Shown: positions 17,845 to 27,164, counted from the first letter of the stretch. The stretch is DNA of 64,000 nucleotides from Candidatus Gastranaerophilales bacterium (GCA_944326685.1 CALVEV010000014.1:186001-250000), one strand, 5' to 3'. The notes: a model not told the origin generated them from the sequence alone. Numbers and translations: made by a program.

Positions 17845-18876
17845 ATGGGATTTGATAGATTAATAAACACAAAATTTAATATAAATTTATTTACAACTCC
17901 TTCTCATTCGCAGAGGTTTTATATTTTTAAAAAATTTAAGCATTTTTATAAGTATGATATTTCTGAAACAGATACACATAATCCTGAAGAAATGTTAGTT
18001 GAAGCCGAAAAATTTGCAGCTAAGGTTTATGGAACAAAACAAACAAAATTTCTCACAAATGGTTCAACTTCTGGAGTTTTAGCATCTGTTTTATCTGTTG
18101 TATCAGGGTGTTGTGACAATATTTTATTGTGGTCTAATGCGCATAAATGTCACTTAAATGCAGTTAAATTAGCAGCGGCTAATCCTATTTTTTATAATAT
18201 TCCAAATGATGATAAGTTTGGAGTTCCTAGAGCTCTTAAGTCCGAAGATGTTGAACCTTATTTTAAAAATTTTAAAATTAAAGCTTTATTAGTTACTTCT
18301 CCAAGTTATGAAGGGTATGTCTCTGATATAAAAGTATTGAAGCAATTATGTGAAAAATACGGTGCATATTTAATTGTCGATGAAGCTCATGGTGCTTTGT
18401 ATCCATTTTCTGATAAATTACCAGAATCGGCTATAAAATATGCGGATTTTGTAGTTCAATCATTGCATAAAACAGCTGGAGGATTAAATCCAACAGCATT
18501 ATTGCATATAAATTGTGATATTGATTTGAAACTGGATATGATTTCGACTACATCTCCATCATATCCATTATTATTAACTATTGAGAAAAATATCAGATAT
18601 TTAAATTCATCAAGAGGTAAGAAAGAATTATCAAAATTGATTAATAATATAGTAGAATTGCGTGAATCATTAACCGAGTATGCTTTTGGAGGAGATGATA
18701 TTACAAAACTTCTTATAAAAAAAGATGGGCTTTCAGGCTATGATTTATCTGAAAAATTATATTCTTTTAATATTGAAGATGAAAAAACAAATGATATATC
18801 AACTCTACTTTTAACAGGAATTGGGACTAAAAAAGAGAAGCTTGATAAACTCAAGCTTGCTCTTAAAAGAATTTAA
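17845..18876 (+). CDS. PLP-dependent Orn/Lys/Arg decarboxylase family, short
   Basis: A fold-type I PLP enzyme of the ornithine/lysine/arginine decarboxylase group. Visible landmarks are SETDTHNPEEML, the cofactor-binding TNGSTSGVLASV, aspartate in LIVDEAHGALYPF, and the Schiff-base lysine in VQSLHKTAGGLNPTALLHI. At 343 residues it is shorter than full-length members (about 450-490); the C-terminal domain is reduced to about 60 residues. It may be a decarboxylase of changed specificity or a degenerate copy. It begins two bases after the membrane-protein gene at the end of the flhB-flhA operon, where such an enzyme is unexpected. Substrate not assignable. Confidence 0.75.
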   Translation: MGFDRLINTKFNINLFTTPSHSQRFYIFKKFKHFYKYDISETDTHNPEEMLVEAEKFAAKVYGTKQTKFLTNGSTSGVLASVLSVVSGCCDNILLWSNAHKCHLNAVKLAAANPIFYNIPNDDKFGVPRALKSEDVEPYFKNFKIKALLVTSPSYEGYVSDIKVLKQLCEKYGAYLIVDEAHGALYPFSDKLPESAIKYADFVVQSLHKTAGGLNPTALLHINCDIDLKLDMISTTSPSYPLLLTIEKNIRYLNSSRGKKELSKLINNIVELRESLTEYAFGGDDITKLLIKKDGLSGYDLSEKLYSFNIEDEKTNDISTLLLTGIGTKKEKLDKLKLALKRI

Positions 18877-18888
18877 TTTTAATTTTAA

Positions 18889-19761
18889 TTAATATTCTAA
18901 GTTCATATGTGAGAATTGAACAATCTTATTTTTTCCACGCTTTTTAGCATTATATAATGCATGTTCAGCATATCTGATAAGAGTATTTGCATCTTCTGCA
19001 ACTTCTTCCATACAAGGGAAAGTTGATATCCCTCCAGAAATTGTAATTTGATGTCTTTCTTCTTCTCCCGCTGGGATGAATTCAAATTTTTCAACTTCTT
19101 TTCTAAATCTTTCACCGAAGATAAATGCATTATCTTCAACAGTGTTAGGAAGGATGATTAAAAATTCTTCATCTCCATATCTTGTTACGATATCTTCTTT
19201 TCTTGCTGCTTCTGCAAGCATTCCTGCAATTTTAGTTAATAAGATATCACCCCATTCATATCCATACATATCATTTACAACTTTGAAATAATCTAAGTCA
19301 AATAATATGCAAGAAAGTTTTGTTCCATAACGTTTTGCTCTTGATATTTCTGCTTCAAGTTGTTCTTGTAAGTATTTCCTGTTGTGTAAACCTGTTAATT
19401 CATCAGTTGTACTAACTTCATTCATTCTATTTTTATAATAACTGATTTTTAATAGTGCTTTTACACGTGTTTCTAGTTCTTTCTTGTCTACCGGTTCTTT
19501 AATATAATCAAATCCTTCAGCTCTAACAATTGTATTTGCTGGGATATCTCCAATAAATAAAATTGGACAAGTGAATTTTGTTGTCATTAATATATTGTTT
19601 AAGTTATAAACATTTTCTGGAATAATAAGTGAAGGATTAAGAGTTGCAAATTCTCTCATTGTTTCTGGAGATTCTACTCTTACATCTACATCATCTATAT
19701 CCATAAGTAAATCTTTAATTTTACTTTCTTTTGTTTCGCTATAAATAATTATATTTGTCAT
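18889..19761 (-). CDS. Diguanylate cyclase with receiver-like N-terminus
   Basis: A 290-residue GGDEF protein expected to make cyclic di-GMP from GTP. The N-terminal 110 residues resemble a receiver domain but lack an obvious phospho-acceptor aspartate pattern. The cyclase domain begins at DELTGLHNRKYL, has the metal site DLDYFKVVND and an inhibitory RxxD site (RKED). The signature loop reads RYGDEEF where RYGGDEF is usual, so the second glycine is replaced by aspartate; activity is therefore uncertain. The ATG at 19761 has GAGGG at good spacing; an upstream ATG at 19812 lacks one. Convergent with the flhB-flhA operon, whose PilZ protein could read its product. Confidence 0.85.
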   Translation of the reverse strand: MTNIIIYSETKESKIKDLLMDIDDVDVRVESPETMREFATLNPSLIIPENVYNLNNILMTTKFTCPILFIGDIPANTIVRAEGFDYIKEPVDKKELETRVKALLKISYYKNRMNEVSTTDELTGLHNRKYLQEQLEAEISRAKRYGTKLSCILFDLDYFKVVNDMYGYEWGDILLTKIAGMLAEAARKEDIVTRYGDEEFLIILPNTVEDNAFIFGERFRKEVEKFEFIPAGEEERHQITISGGISTFPCMEEVAEDANTLIRYAEHALYNAKKRGKNKIVQFSHMNLEY

Positions 19762-19890
19762 AAAACGCCCTCTTTTCGGGAAAATTATATCATAATAATT
19801 CAAGTTATACAAGGTTATTCTAGTTGTAGTTTATTTTTTATAGTGAATATATTATATATTAGTATAGAATTATTGTGAAAGGATGTTTAT

Positions 19891-21630
19891 ATGACAAAAC
19901 GATATGAATTAAATCTTTCAATGGAAGAATTGGAAAAACGTACTCATAAAGATTATCTGACTACAAAAAAAATGTTAGATGTGAATGCTGAAGAATTTTT
20001 ATCATTAGATGAAGGAGATAAAGAAGCTTTAAAATATTTAGTAAAAGCGGGTAATGTGTTAGAAAAAATTAATAAGCAATTAGATAGTTGTCACAATCTT
20101 CCATTTGAAGAATTTCTAAATGAAGAAATAAAGAATGGTAATAAGCAAGCAGAATTAACAAAAATCTTATATGATGCTCAAAAAGGGTTATGTGCAATTG
20201 ATAGAGAGTCAAACATAATAGAACTAGCTAAAAATATTCATGAAATGCCAGGTAAAGGTATTTATCCAGAAGATTTATCTGTTGAAGAATTCCATAATAT
20301 TTTAATAAAAATGTTAAAAGAAGGTAAAATTGAAGAAGTAAAAACTATATTAAATCAACGTTCTGTTGTAGAAAGATATGGTGATGAATTAAAAGCAACT
20401 GATTATATTGATAAATTTAAAGAAGATTTTGCTTTAATGGCTGATTATATTGAAAAAGCCAGTGATGTTTCTACTAATTCTGATTTTAATGAATACTTAA
20501 AACTTCAAGCTAAGGCATTAAGAACAGCTGATCCAATGCTTGATGCTTATGCAGATAAAAAATGGGCTACTCTTCAAGATACTCCGTTAGAATTTACAAT
20601 AACAAGAGAGAATTATTCTGATGAAATGACTGAGACAGTTATTGAACATGAAGAATTAAAATCATTATTAGAAGAAAATGCTATCACTCCTGTTGCTAAG
20701 GATTTTCTTGGAGGAAGGGTTGGTATAATAAATAAAAAAGGGACAGAAGCAATTTTAAAAGTAAAAGAGTTTTTACCTGTTATGGCAAAAAATATGCCAT
20801 TTAATGATGAATATGTTCAAAATATTTCTGCAGATAAAGAATCAAAACAAACGATGGTTGATGCAGATTTAGTAATGGTATCAGGAGATGTAGGTGCTTT
20901 CAGAGCTGGTATTACATTAGCTGAAAACTTACCGAATGATGATAAATTGTCAATTTCAATTGGAGGTGGAAGACGTAATGTTTATCATCGTCAAATTAGG
21001 TTAATCACAAGTGAAGATGCAAAGAAAAAAATGCAAGAAAGACTTGATGCAATTTTAAACAAAGAACAACATAAGTATTATAATGATGAAGCTGATCATT
21101 GGTTTACCATAGGTCATGAAAATGCACATTCTCTTGGACCTAATTCTGGAACCGAAGCTTTAGGAAAATATAAATCAATTATTGAAGAAAATAAAGCTGA
21201 TATGACATCTCTTGCAATGCTAGACGTGTTGGTAGAAAATGGCATGTATACTAATGAAGAAAAAGAACAGATAATAGTTACTTATGCTGCTGATAATATG
21301 CTTAAGTCAAAACCAACTTTATCTCAAGCTCATAGAGTTCGTTCTGTTATGCAAAACTATTATTTCTTAAAAGAAGGTGCAATTTCAATTGATATGAATG
21401 GTGTTTTAACTGTTAATATTGAAAAAATGATACCTACTGCAAGAAAAATGTTAGAAGAAATAATAAGAATACAAATTGATGGAGATTTTTCTAAGGGGGA
21501 AAAATATGTATTAGATAACTTTATTTGGACTAATCAAATGGATGTTATGGCTGAAAATATAAAACGAGTATCTAAAACTTTAAACGGAAAAGTTGAATCT
21601 CCATTAGCAGATAAACTATTAAGTGAATAA
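19891..21630 (+). CDS. M49-like zinc metallopeptidase
   Basis: A 579-residue protein with the zinc motif HENAH (residues 409-413, followed by SLGPNSG) and a second motif EENKAD (432-437) matching the EExxAD of dipeptidyl-peptidase III (M49) relatives. Those bacterial forms read HELAHGLGP then LEEAKAD, so the match is in both motifs and order. The N-terminal 220 residues are helical and acidic. No signal peptide, so it is probably cytoplasmic and degrades peptides. AAAGGATG precedes the ATG. Monocistronic, ending in a strong terminator. Actual peptidase activity is inferred. Confidence 0.7.
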   Translation: MTKRYELNLSMEELEKRTHKDYLTTKKMLDVNAEEFLSLDEGDKEALKYLVKAGNVLEKINKQLDSCHNLPFEEFLNEEIKNGNKQAELTKILYDAQKGLCAIDRESNIIELAKNIHEMPGKGIYPEDLSVEEFHNILIKMLKEGKIEEVKTILNQRSVVERYGDELKATDYIDKFKEDFALMADYIEKASDVSTNSDFNEYLKLQAKALRTADPMLDAYADKKWATLQDTPLEFTITRENYSDEMTETVIEHEELKSLLEENAITPVAKDFLGGRVGIINKKGTEAILKVKEFLPVMAKNMPFNDEYVQNISADKESKQTMVDADLVMVSGDVGAFRAGITLAENLPNDDKLSISIGGGRRNVYHRQIRLITSEDAKKKMQERLDAILNKEQHKYYNDEADHWFTIGHENAHSLGPNSGTEALGKYKSIIEENKADMTSLAMLDVLVENGMYTNEEKEQIIVTYAADNMLKSKPTLSQAHRVRSVMQNYYFLKEGAISIDMNGVLTVNIEKMIPTARKMLEEIIRIQIDGDFSKGEKYVLDNFIWTNQMDVMAENIKRVSKTLNGKVESPLADKLLSE

Positions 21631-21648
21631 TAAATGATATTCATAAAT

Positions 21649-21679
21649 AAAAACTCCTCTTATACATAGAGGAGTTTTT
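21649..21679. terminator. Bidirectional intrinsic terminator
   Basis: AAAAACTCCTCT pairs with AGAGGAGTTTTT around TATACAT, between the convergent peptidase and apt genes. Confidence 0.92.
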
Positions 21680-21706
21680 AGTATCTTTATTAATTTAAGT
21701 TTACCC

Positions 21707-22243
21707 CTAGTCTAAATCGTATTTAAGCATAGAGATAACTTCAACACCTGTTTTTTCGATTTTTTCTGCACCTTTTAATGGTGTAAGTTCAATTATAAAT
21801 GCTGCAGAATCAACATTTCCTCCTGCTTTTTTTACCAAGTTGCAAGCAGCACAAGCAGTTCCACCTGTTGCTAATAAATCATCAATAATAACAACATTAG
21901 CACCTTTTTCTATTGCATCAGCATGGATTTCTATTGAATCAGAACCATATTCTAAATCATAGCTTTCTTTAATTGTTTCAGCAGGTAATTTATTAGGCTT
22001 TCTAATAGGAATAAAACCAGCATTTAATTTGTATGCTAAAGGCATGCCAAAAATAAAGCCTCTAGATTCGATTCCTGCAACATAGTCAATTTTTCTATCT
22101 TTATATATGTCATATAAGAAATCAATCATTTTTTGTAACGTGTCAGGATCTTTTATCCCAGTTGTAATATCTAAAAAAACAATACCTTTTTTAGGAAAGT
22201 CTGGAACCTGTCTAATTTTTTCTTTTACTGCTTCTAAATTCAT
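21707..22243 (-). CDS. apt: Adenine phosphoribosyltransferase
   Basis: Salvages adenine to AMP using PRPP. The 178-residue protein has the PRPP-binding motif VVIIDDLLATGGTA, the N-terminal DFPKKGIVFLDIT segment typical of Apt, and the GIESRGFIFG loop. Normal length. It starts one base after the stop of the glycosyltransferase gene, so the two are co-transcribed. It could use adenine released by the MTA phosphorylase encoded at 0.4 kb. Confidence 0.95.
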   Translation of the reverse strand: MNLEAVKEKIRQVPDFPKKGIVFLDITTGIKDPDTLQKMIDFLYDIYKDRKIDYVAGIESRGFIFGMPLAYKLNAGFIPIRKPNKLPAETIKESYDLEYGSDSIEIHADAIEKGANVVIIDDLLATGGTACAACNLVKKAGGNVDSAAFIIELTPLKGAEKIEKTGVEVISMLKYDLD

Positions 22244-22244
22244 T

Positions 22245-23603
22245 TTATACCTCTTGTAATTCTTTTTCTTTACTATTTATATTTTGATGGCTAGCTTCTT
22301 CTTCCATAACTAACCCGTGTGTTGTTTTTCCCCAATTCATATCCTTCTTGCAGAATAATATTTTACCACAAATAAATAGAACCATTGGGAACCAAATTAT
22401 TAACATATAAACTGCTGTATAACTTGCTTGTATTAACGCAGCAATTCGTTTTTGATTGTCATATCGTCTTAAACTATATCTTATAGCCATGAAGAATCCT
22501 ACTGCAGTGATAAAAGCAATTATAGCAGAAGAAACTACTTCATTTTGAAGAACACCTTTGCCTGTAAGTGCTTTGAAAGCTCTTATAATTATTTCTAAAA
22601 TCATCCATAAAGGCATAATAAATTGTGTAATATAAGCTATCATGTCTAATTTGGCTTTTAATGACATTTTTGCGGATTTAATAGCTTCACTTGAATACTC
22701 TAAGTATCTTCTGATTGTTCCTTCAAGCCATCTTCTTCTTTGTCTAAATAATGGAACTAAATAAATAATTCCTTCTTCGTATACTTCTGCAGATGGACAA
22801 TATCTAACGTCCCAACCTTTAATATGTAATCTTGTTGACATATCTAAGTCATCTGTAATTGTATAATTGTTCCAACCGTCAATATCTTCAAGAGCTTTTC
22901 TTTTAATAAGTTCCCCATTACCTCTAAGTTCAACTGCGCCTTTTACAGCATCTCGTCCTACTTGTAAGTATGTATCTAAAACGTACTCATTATATTGACA
23001 TTTTGTTAGTAGATTGTATGCTCCATTTCTTATTACTTTTCGTGCTTGTACAGCTCCAACATCTTCTGGTTCAAGGCATGGAATCATTTTGTTAAGGAAG
23101 TCTGGCTCAATTGTTGCATCTGCATCAAATACAAGTATTGCATCTCCTTTTGCGAGTGGTAGAGCATCATTTAAAACGGCAGATTTCCCAGGGAATGCTC
23201 CTTGTTGTCTTATTAAAGTTTTTACTTTATCTTTGTATTTTAATTCTAAATTTTTTATTACATTTGGTGTATTATCAGAACTTCTATCATCAATAATAAT
23301 AATTTCAAAGTTTTGATAATTTAATTTCATAATATTTTCGACAGTATGAGCAATAACACTTTCTTCATTATGAGCAGGAATCATTATTGAAACGAAAGGC
23401 TTATAATCTTCATTAATTTTTATTGGATGTTTTTTTTGTTTACGTTTTTTATGTATAGTTGCTAGTGTTGAATATAACCCATAAACTGACATGAATGTCA
23501 GCAATAGCACGTATCCCCAAAGTGTATTAACATGATACTGGAATACATATATAAAACCTGTTAAACCTATTAAAATTGTAAATAATGCTATTCTCTCTTT
23601 CAT
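22245..23603 (-). CDS. Processive family 2 glycosyltransferase
   Basis: A 452-residue membrane glycosyltransferase of the PgaC/hyaluronan-synthase type. Two N-terminal hydrophobic segments precede a GT2 domain with the nucleotide-sugar motifs DDRSSDNT and VFDADAT, the acceptor motif TDDLDMSTRL (TED-like), and QRRRWLEGT (the QxxRW motif of processive enzymes); three or more membrane segments follow. It probably polymerises and extrudes a polysaccharide such as poly-N-acetylglucosamine, though no deacetylase or other biofilm gene is adjacent. The pairing with apt one base downstream looks like incidental operon packing. Confidence 0.85.
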   Translation of the reverse strand: MKERIALFTILIGLTGFIYVFQYHVNTLWGYVLLLTFMSVYGLYSTLATIHKKRKQKKHPIKINEDYKPFVSIMIPAHNEESVIAHTVENIMKLNYQNFEIIIIDDRSSDNTPNVIKNLELKYKDKVKTLIRQQGAFPGKSAVLNDALPLAKGDAILVFDADATIEPDFLNKMIPCLEPEDVGAVQARKVIRNGAYNLLTKCQYNEYVLDTYLQVGRDAVKGAVELRGNGELIKRKALEDIDGWNNYTITDDLDMSTRLHIKGWDVRYCPSAEVYEEGIIYLVPLFRQRRRWLEGTIRRYLEYSSEAIKSAKMSLKAKLDMIAYITQFIMPLWMILEIIIRAFKALTGKGVLQNEVVSSAIIAFITAVGFFMAIRYSLRRYDNQKRIAALIQASYTAVYMLIIWFPMVLFICGKILFCKKDMNWGKTTHGLVMEEEASHQNINSKEKELQEV

Positions 23604-23717
23604 TATCTCCCAACCTCACATTAAATAATTTTATCAAAAACAAAATATTTTTGCCTGATTATTAAATATTCTTAACTTTTTAGGATAATTGTTTTATAAT
23701 ATAACTTGGAGAAATTA

Positions 23718-24095
23718 ATGTTTGGATTTATTAACAATTTTTTATCTCAGTTAGAACAGCAAGCAATTGAAATGGGTGCTTCAACTGATTCTGACGGTCA
23801 AAAAAAGGAACAGCAGCAAAAGAAGCAGGAAAAAAAATGGTTAGAGCAGGTTGAGGCTGATGAAGTTAAGATTGGAGGCCGACCATTATTAACTGAAGAA
23901 GAAGTTCAATTAATGGCTGAACTATATATTGATAAGCTTAAAATAGCCAATCAAGATAGACCGAAAGTTGTAGAAAAACTTGATAAATATATTGAAAAAT
24001 TTAATGTTAAAAAGTTTATGAAAGATAATCCAAATTTAACTCATCCAGATTTTTATATGGTTATATTTAATGAAACAGATAGGTTGGTTCAATAG
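23718..24095 (+). CDS. Small charged protein upstream of aroA, unknown
   Basis: A 125-residue cytoplasmic protein, unrecognised. It has a Gln/Lys-rich low-complexity stretch (about residues 25-45, KKEQQQKKQEKKW), then a helical domain containing GGRPLLTEEEVQLMAELYIDKL. The ATG at 23718 has GGAG six bases upstream; a TTG at 23706 overlaps that site. Its TAG stop overlaps the GTG start of aroA by one base, so the two are translationally coupled, which argues that it is a real gene. Confidence 0.6.
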   Translation: MFGFINNFLSQLEQQAIEMGASTDSDGQKKEQQQKKQEKKWLEQVEADEVKIGGRPLLTEEEVQLMAELYIDKLKIANQDRPKVVEKLDKYIEKFNVKKFMKDNPNLTHPDFYMVIFNETDRLVQ

Positions 24096-25375
24096 TGGAT
24101 GTTGTTGTTTCAAAATTAAAAAAAGGTTTAAAAGGGGAAATAGTTATTCCTGCAGACAAATCAATTTCTCATCGTGCAGTTATGTTTTCATCTTTAGCTA
24201 AAGGGAAATCAAAAATAACTAATTTTTTATATGCTTCTGATTGCCGTTCAACAGTAGGTATATTTAAGGGATTAGGTGTCGATATTGAATTTATTGATGA
24301 GCATACTTTGATTGTTAATTCAAATGGTATTTTAAATTCTCCTGATGGATATTTAGATTGTGGAAATTCTGGTACTACAATGCGTCTTGTATCAGGTATA
24401 TTATGTGGACAAAACTTCAATTCTGTTTTAGTTGGAGATGAAAGTCTTTCAAAACGACCAATGAAAAGAATTATTAATCCTTTAACACAAATGGGGGCTA
24501 TTATTGAATCAAATGATGGTAAAGCTCCTTTAAAGATTATAGGGAGTAATTTACATTCAATAGAATATAATTCACCTATTGCATCTGCTCAAGTTAAATC
24601 ATCTATTCTGCTTGCCGGTATGAATGCAGATGGTGTTACATCTGTTATAGAACCATATGTTTCAAGAAATCATACAGAATTAATGCTTAAATATATGGGT
24701 GCAAATATTTTTGTTGACAAAAATAAAGTAAGTATTGAAAAATCAGAATTATTTGCAAAAGACATTGATGTTGCTGGTGATATATCTTCTGCAGCCTTCT
24801 TTATCGTTTCAGCTTTAATTGTTCCAAATTCTGACATAATAATTAGAAATGTCGGGTTAAATGAAACAAGAACAGGAATAATTGATGTTGTGAAAAGAAT
24901 GGAAGGTAATCTTGAAATATTAGATGAAAGAGTTGTTTCAGGGGAAAAAGTTGGAGATTTAAGAATTAAATATTCTGATTTAAAAGGTTGTAATATTTCT
25001 GGTGCCGATATTCCAAGATTAATTGATGAGCTTCCTGTAATTGCTCTTTTAGCGACTCAGGCTGAAGGTGAAACTAGAATAACTGATGCCGGAGATTTAA
25101 GAAATAAAGAGGCTGATAGAATTACTGCAGTTGTTACTGAATTTAGAAAATTGGGTGTTGATATTGATGAACTCCCTGATGGTTTTGTAATCGGTGGAAA
25201 ACAGATAATTAAAGGTGGTAGTGAAGTTGAGGTTTACCATGACCATCGTTTGGCAATGACTCTATATGTTGCAGGATTAATAGCTCAAAACGATATTAAA
25301 GTAAATGAATTCCAATGGGTTAATATTTCACTTCCTGAGTTTTTATCATTAATGGAAACTCTTATTATTTTATGA
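24095..25375 (+). CDS. aroA: EPSP synthase
   Basis: 3-phosphoshikimate 1-carboxyvinyltransferase, the sixth step of the shikimate pathway, joining PEP to shikimate-3-phosphate. The 426-residue protein has PADKSISHRAVMFSSLAKG near the N-terminus, GNSGTTMRL, RPMKRI, and the C-terminal DLRNKEADRI and DHRLAMTL segments, all intact. It starts with GTG overlapping the stop of the previous gene (TAGTG). The motif set excludes the related MurA. The second flhB follows after 41 bases. Confidence 0.96.
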   Translation: MDVVVSKLKKGLKGEIVIPADKSISHRAVMFSSLAKGKSKITNFLYASDCRSTVGIFKGLGVDIEFIDEHTLIVNSNGILNSPDGYLDCGNSGTTMRLVSGILCGQNFNSVLVGDESLSKRPMKRIINPLTQMGAIIESNDGKAPLKIIGSNLHSIEYNSPIASAQVKSSILLAGMNADGVTSVIEPYVSRNHTELMLKYMGANIFVDKNKVSIEKSELFAKDIDVAGDISSAAFFIVSALIVPNSDIIIRNVGLNETRTGIIDVVKRMEGNLEILDERVVSGEKVGDLRIKYSDLKGCNISGADIPRLIDELPVIALLATQAEGETRITDAGDLRNKEADRITAVVTEFRKLGVDIDELPDGFVIGGKQIIKGGSEVEVYHDHRLAMTLYVAGLIAQNDIKVNEFQWVNISLPEFLSLMETLIIL

Positions 25376-25416
25376 TAATATATTCTCATAAAATTTAACT
25401 ATCGGAAAAATAACTC

Positions 25417-26499
25417 ATGGGTGATGAAGATAAGCAATATGACGCCACCCCTCAGAAATTAGAGAGGGCTAGAAAAGAAGGGCAGGTTGTTAAGTCTAAA
25501 GACGTATCAACCGCTTTGTCGTTATTAATTGTTTTTTCTTTTATAAATATGATGGCTCCATTGATGTGGAACATGTTAAACGGGTTATTTCGAACATTAT
25601 ATGAGCAGATTCCAAATCAGCATCTTTCGACAATTGGATATCAGTTTATATTGTCAACAGCATTAATACCTACTGTTACAATTATTGGTTTGGTTTTAAT
25701 TGTTGCAGCATTTGTTGCAATTATAGGTGATTTTATGCAAGTTGGTCCGTTGGTTGCAATTGCTCCATTAATTCCAAAGTTAGATAAACTTAATCCAAGT
25801 AAATATTTTAAAAATTTGTTTTCTATAAAAACTTTTTTTGAATTATTTAAAAATATTGTAAAGGTAGTTATTTTAGGTGTTGTCGGTTGGGTTGTATATT
25901 CTGACCATTTAGAATCTATTTTAATGCTTGCATCAGTAGATAATAATTTTGCTGTAATGGTTGAGTTTGGAAAACTAATTGTTGATTTTATTTATAAAGC
26001 ATGTATAGCATTTTTAATAATTGCTGCAGCTGATTATGGTGTTACAAGATGGAAGTTTATGAAAGATCAAAAGATGTCTTTCAAAGAAATAAAAGACGAA
26101 TACAAAAACCAAGAAGGTGATCCTCATGTGAAGTCAGCATTACGTCAGCGTCGTATGCAAATGTTACAACAAGGAGCAATGGATTCGGTTGCTGAAGCAG
26201 ATTTTGTTGTTAGAAATCCAACCCATGTGGCATGCGCATTAAAATATGATGCAGAAACAATGCTTTCACCAACTGTTGTAATGAAAGGTGCGGAATTAAT
26301 TGCTAAAGAAATAATAAGAATAGCAGAAGAAAATAATGTCCCTGTAATTGACAATCCACCTGTGGCCAGAGCTGTTTTTAGAATGGTTGAAATAGGGCAG
26401 CAAATTCCTCCAGAATTATTTAAAGCTGTAGCAGAAATTTTACTTTTTGTTTACAACTTGAAAAATAAATCAAATCAAGGTAACATAAACAATAGGTAA
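25417..26499 (+). CDS. flhB: Flagellar/type III export switch protein FlhB (copy 2)
   Basis: A second, clearly different FlhB of 360 residues. It opens with QYDATPQKLERARKEGQVVKSKDVS, has four membrane segments in the first 220 residues, the MSFKEIKDEYKNQEGDPHVKS connector, and the autocleavage motif NPTH (267-270) in VVRNPTHVACALKYD. The complete motif argues that it is functional, not a relic. Its N-terminal segment is closer to the textbook FlhB start than that of copy 1. A FliA-like sigma gene follows after 20 bases. No Shine-Dalgarno is visible before the ATG. Which copy belongs to the flagellum is open. Confidence 0.9.
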   Translation: MGDEDKQYDATPQKLERARKEGQVVKSKDVSTALSLLIVFSFINMMAPLMWNMLNGLFRTLYEQIPNQHLSTIGYQFILSTALIPTVTIIGLVLIVAAFVAIIGDFMQVGPLVAIAPLIPKLDKLNPSKYFKNLFSIKTFFELFKNIVKVVILGVVGWVVYSDHLESILMLASVDNNFAVMVEFGKLIVDFIYKACIAFLIIAAADYGVTRWKFMKDQKMSFKEIKDEYKNQEGDPHVKSALRQRRMQMLQQGAMDSVAEADFVVRNPTHVACALKYDAETMLSPTVVMKGAELIAKEIIRIAEENNVPVIDNPPVARAVFRMVEIGQQIPPELFKAVAEILLFVYNLKNKSNQGNINNR

Positions 26500-26519
26500 T
26501 AATTAAATATCGATATAAA

Positions 26520-27164
26520 ATGAATCAAAATTTACTTAAACAATATGTTAGTATAGTCCAAAAAGTGGCGAAGATAGAGCAAAGACGAATTCCAAATCAT
26601 ATGATTGAATATGAAGAACTCGTTAGTATAGGTATTATCGCTGTGCAAGCCATGATTAAAAATAAAACAGAAGAACAGCTTGCAAAATATAATGATGCGT
26701 ATATGGGAACAGCTGTTAAATGGGCTATAAGAAATGAATTAAGACATCGTTATAAGTGGTATTCAATGAAACATAAAACTGATACTGCAAATGATGAAGA
26801 TGCTGAAGAAGGAACATCAGCAGGTAAGGTAAAAGAAGCTGTTTACGAAACCATTTTATCTATTGATGGTTTAGCTGCTTCTGCGACTGATAATGATTCA
26901 CCTTTTGATTTCATTAAAGACCCGTCAGCTTTACCTGATGAAAAAGCTGAAATTGTTGAACTTAGTAAATTAATTAAACAAGCAATTGCAACTTTGCCTC
27001 AAAAAGAACGTACAGTTGTTGAATATCGTTTTTACCGTAATATGCAAGCAAAAGATATTGCAAAACAAGTTGGTTTATCCCCATCAAGAATTACAAGAAT
27101 TGTTCAATCAGCATTAGCAAGTATTAGAGAGTACTTAGCTTCAAAAGGTCGTCAGGATTACTAA
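26520..27164 (+). CDS. fliA: FliA-like RNA polymerase sigma factor
   Basis: A 214-residue sigma-70 family protein with regions 2, 3 and 4. Region 2 includes EYEELVSIGIIAVQAM and AVKWAIRNELRHRYKWYS; region 4 is TLPQKERTVVEYRFYRNMQAKDIAKQVGLSPSRITRIVQ, with the second helix-turn-helix. Size and layout fit the sigma-28 (FliA/WhiG) group that transcribes late flagellar or export-substrate genes, and the location directly after flhB supports that. A weaker possibility is another alternative sigma factor. No ribosome site is visible before the ATG; the stop overlaps the rsmI start (TAATG). No anti-sigma FlgM is seen here. Confidence 0.78.
   Translation: MNQNLLKQYVSIVQKVAKIEQRRIPNHMIEYEELVSIGIIAVQAMIKNKTEEQLAKYNDAYMGTAVKWAIRNELRHRYKWYSMKHKTDTANDEDAEEGTSAGKVKEAVYETILSIDGLAASATDNDSPFDFIKDPSALPDEKAEIVELSKLIKQAIATLPQKERTVVEYRFYRNMQAKDIAKQVGLSPSRITRIVQSALASIREYLASKGRQDY

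Noticed and set aside
13618-18876. Virulence-type (injectisome) type III system
   Set aside because: FlhA and FlhB motifs are flagellar-type or generic; no needle, secretin or translocon genes are visible, so the narrower claim is unsupported.
21115-21130. Thermolysin- or ATLF-type assignment for the HENAH protein
   Set aside because: The second motif EENKAD fits M49 relatives better.
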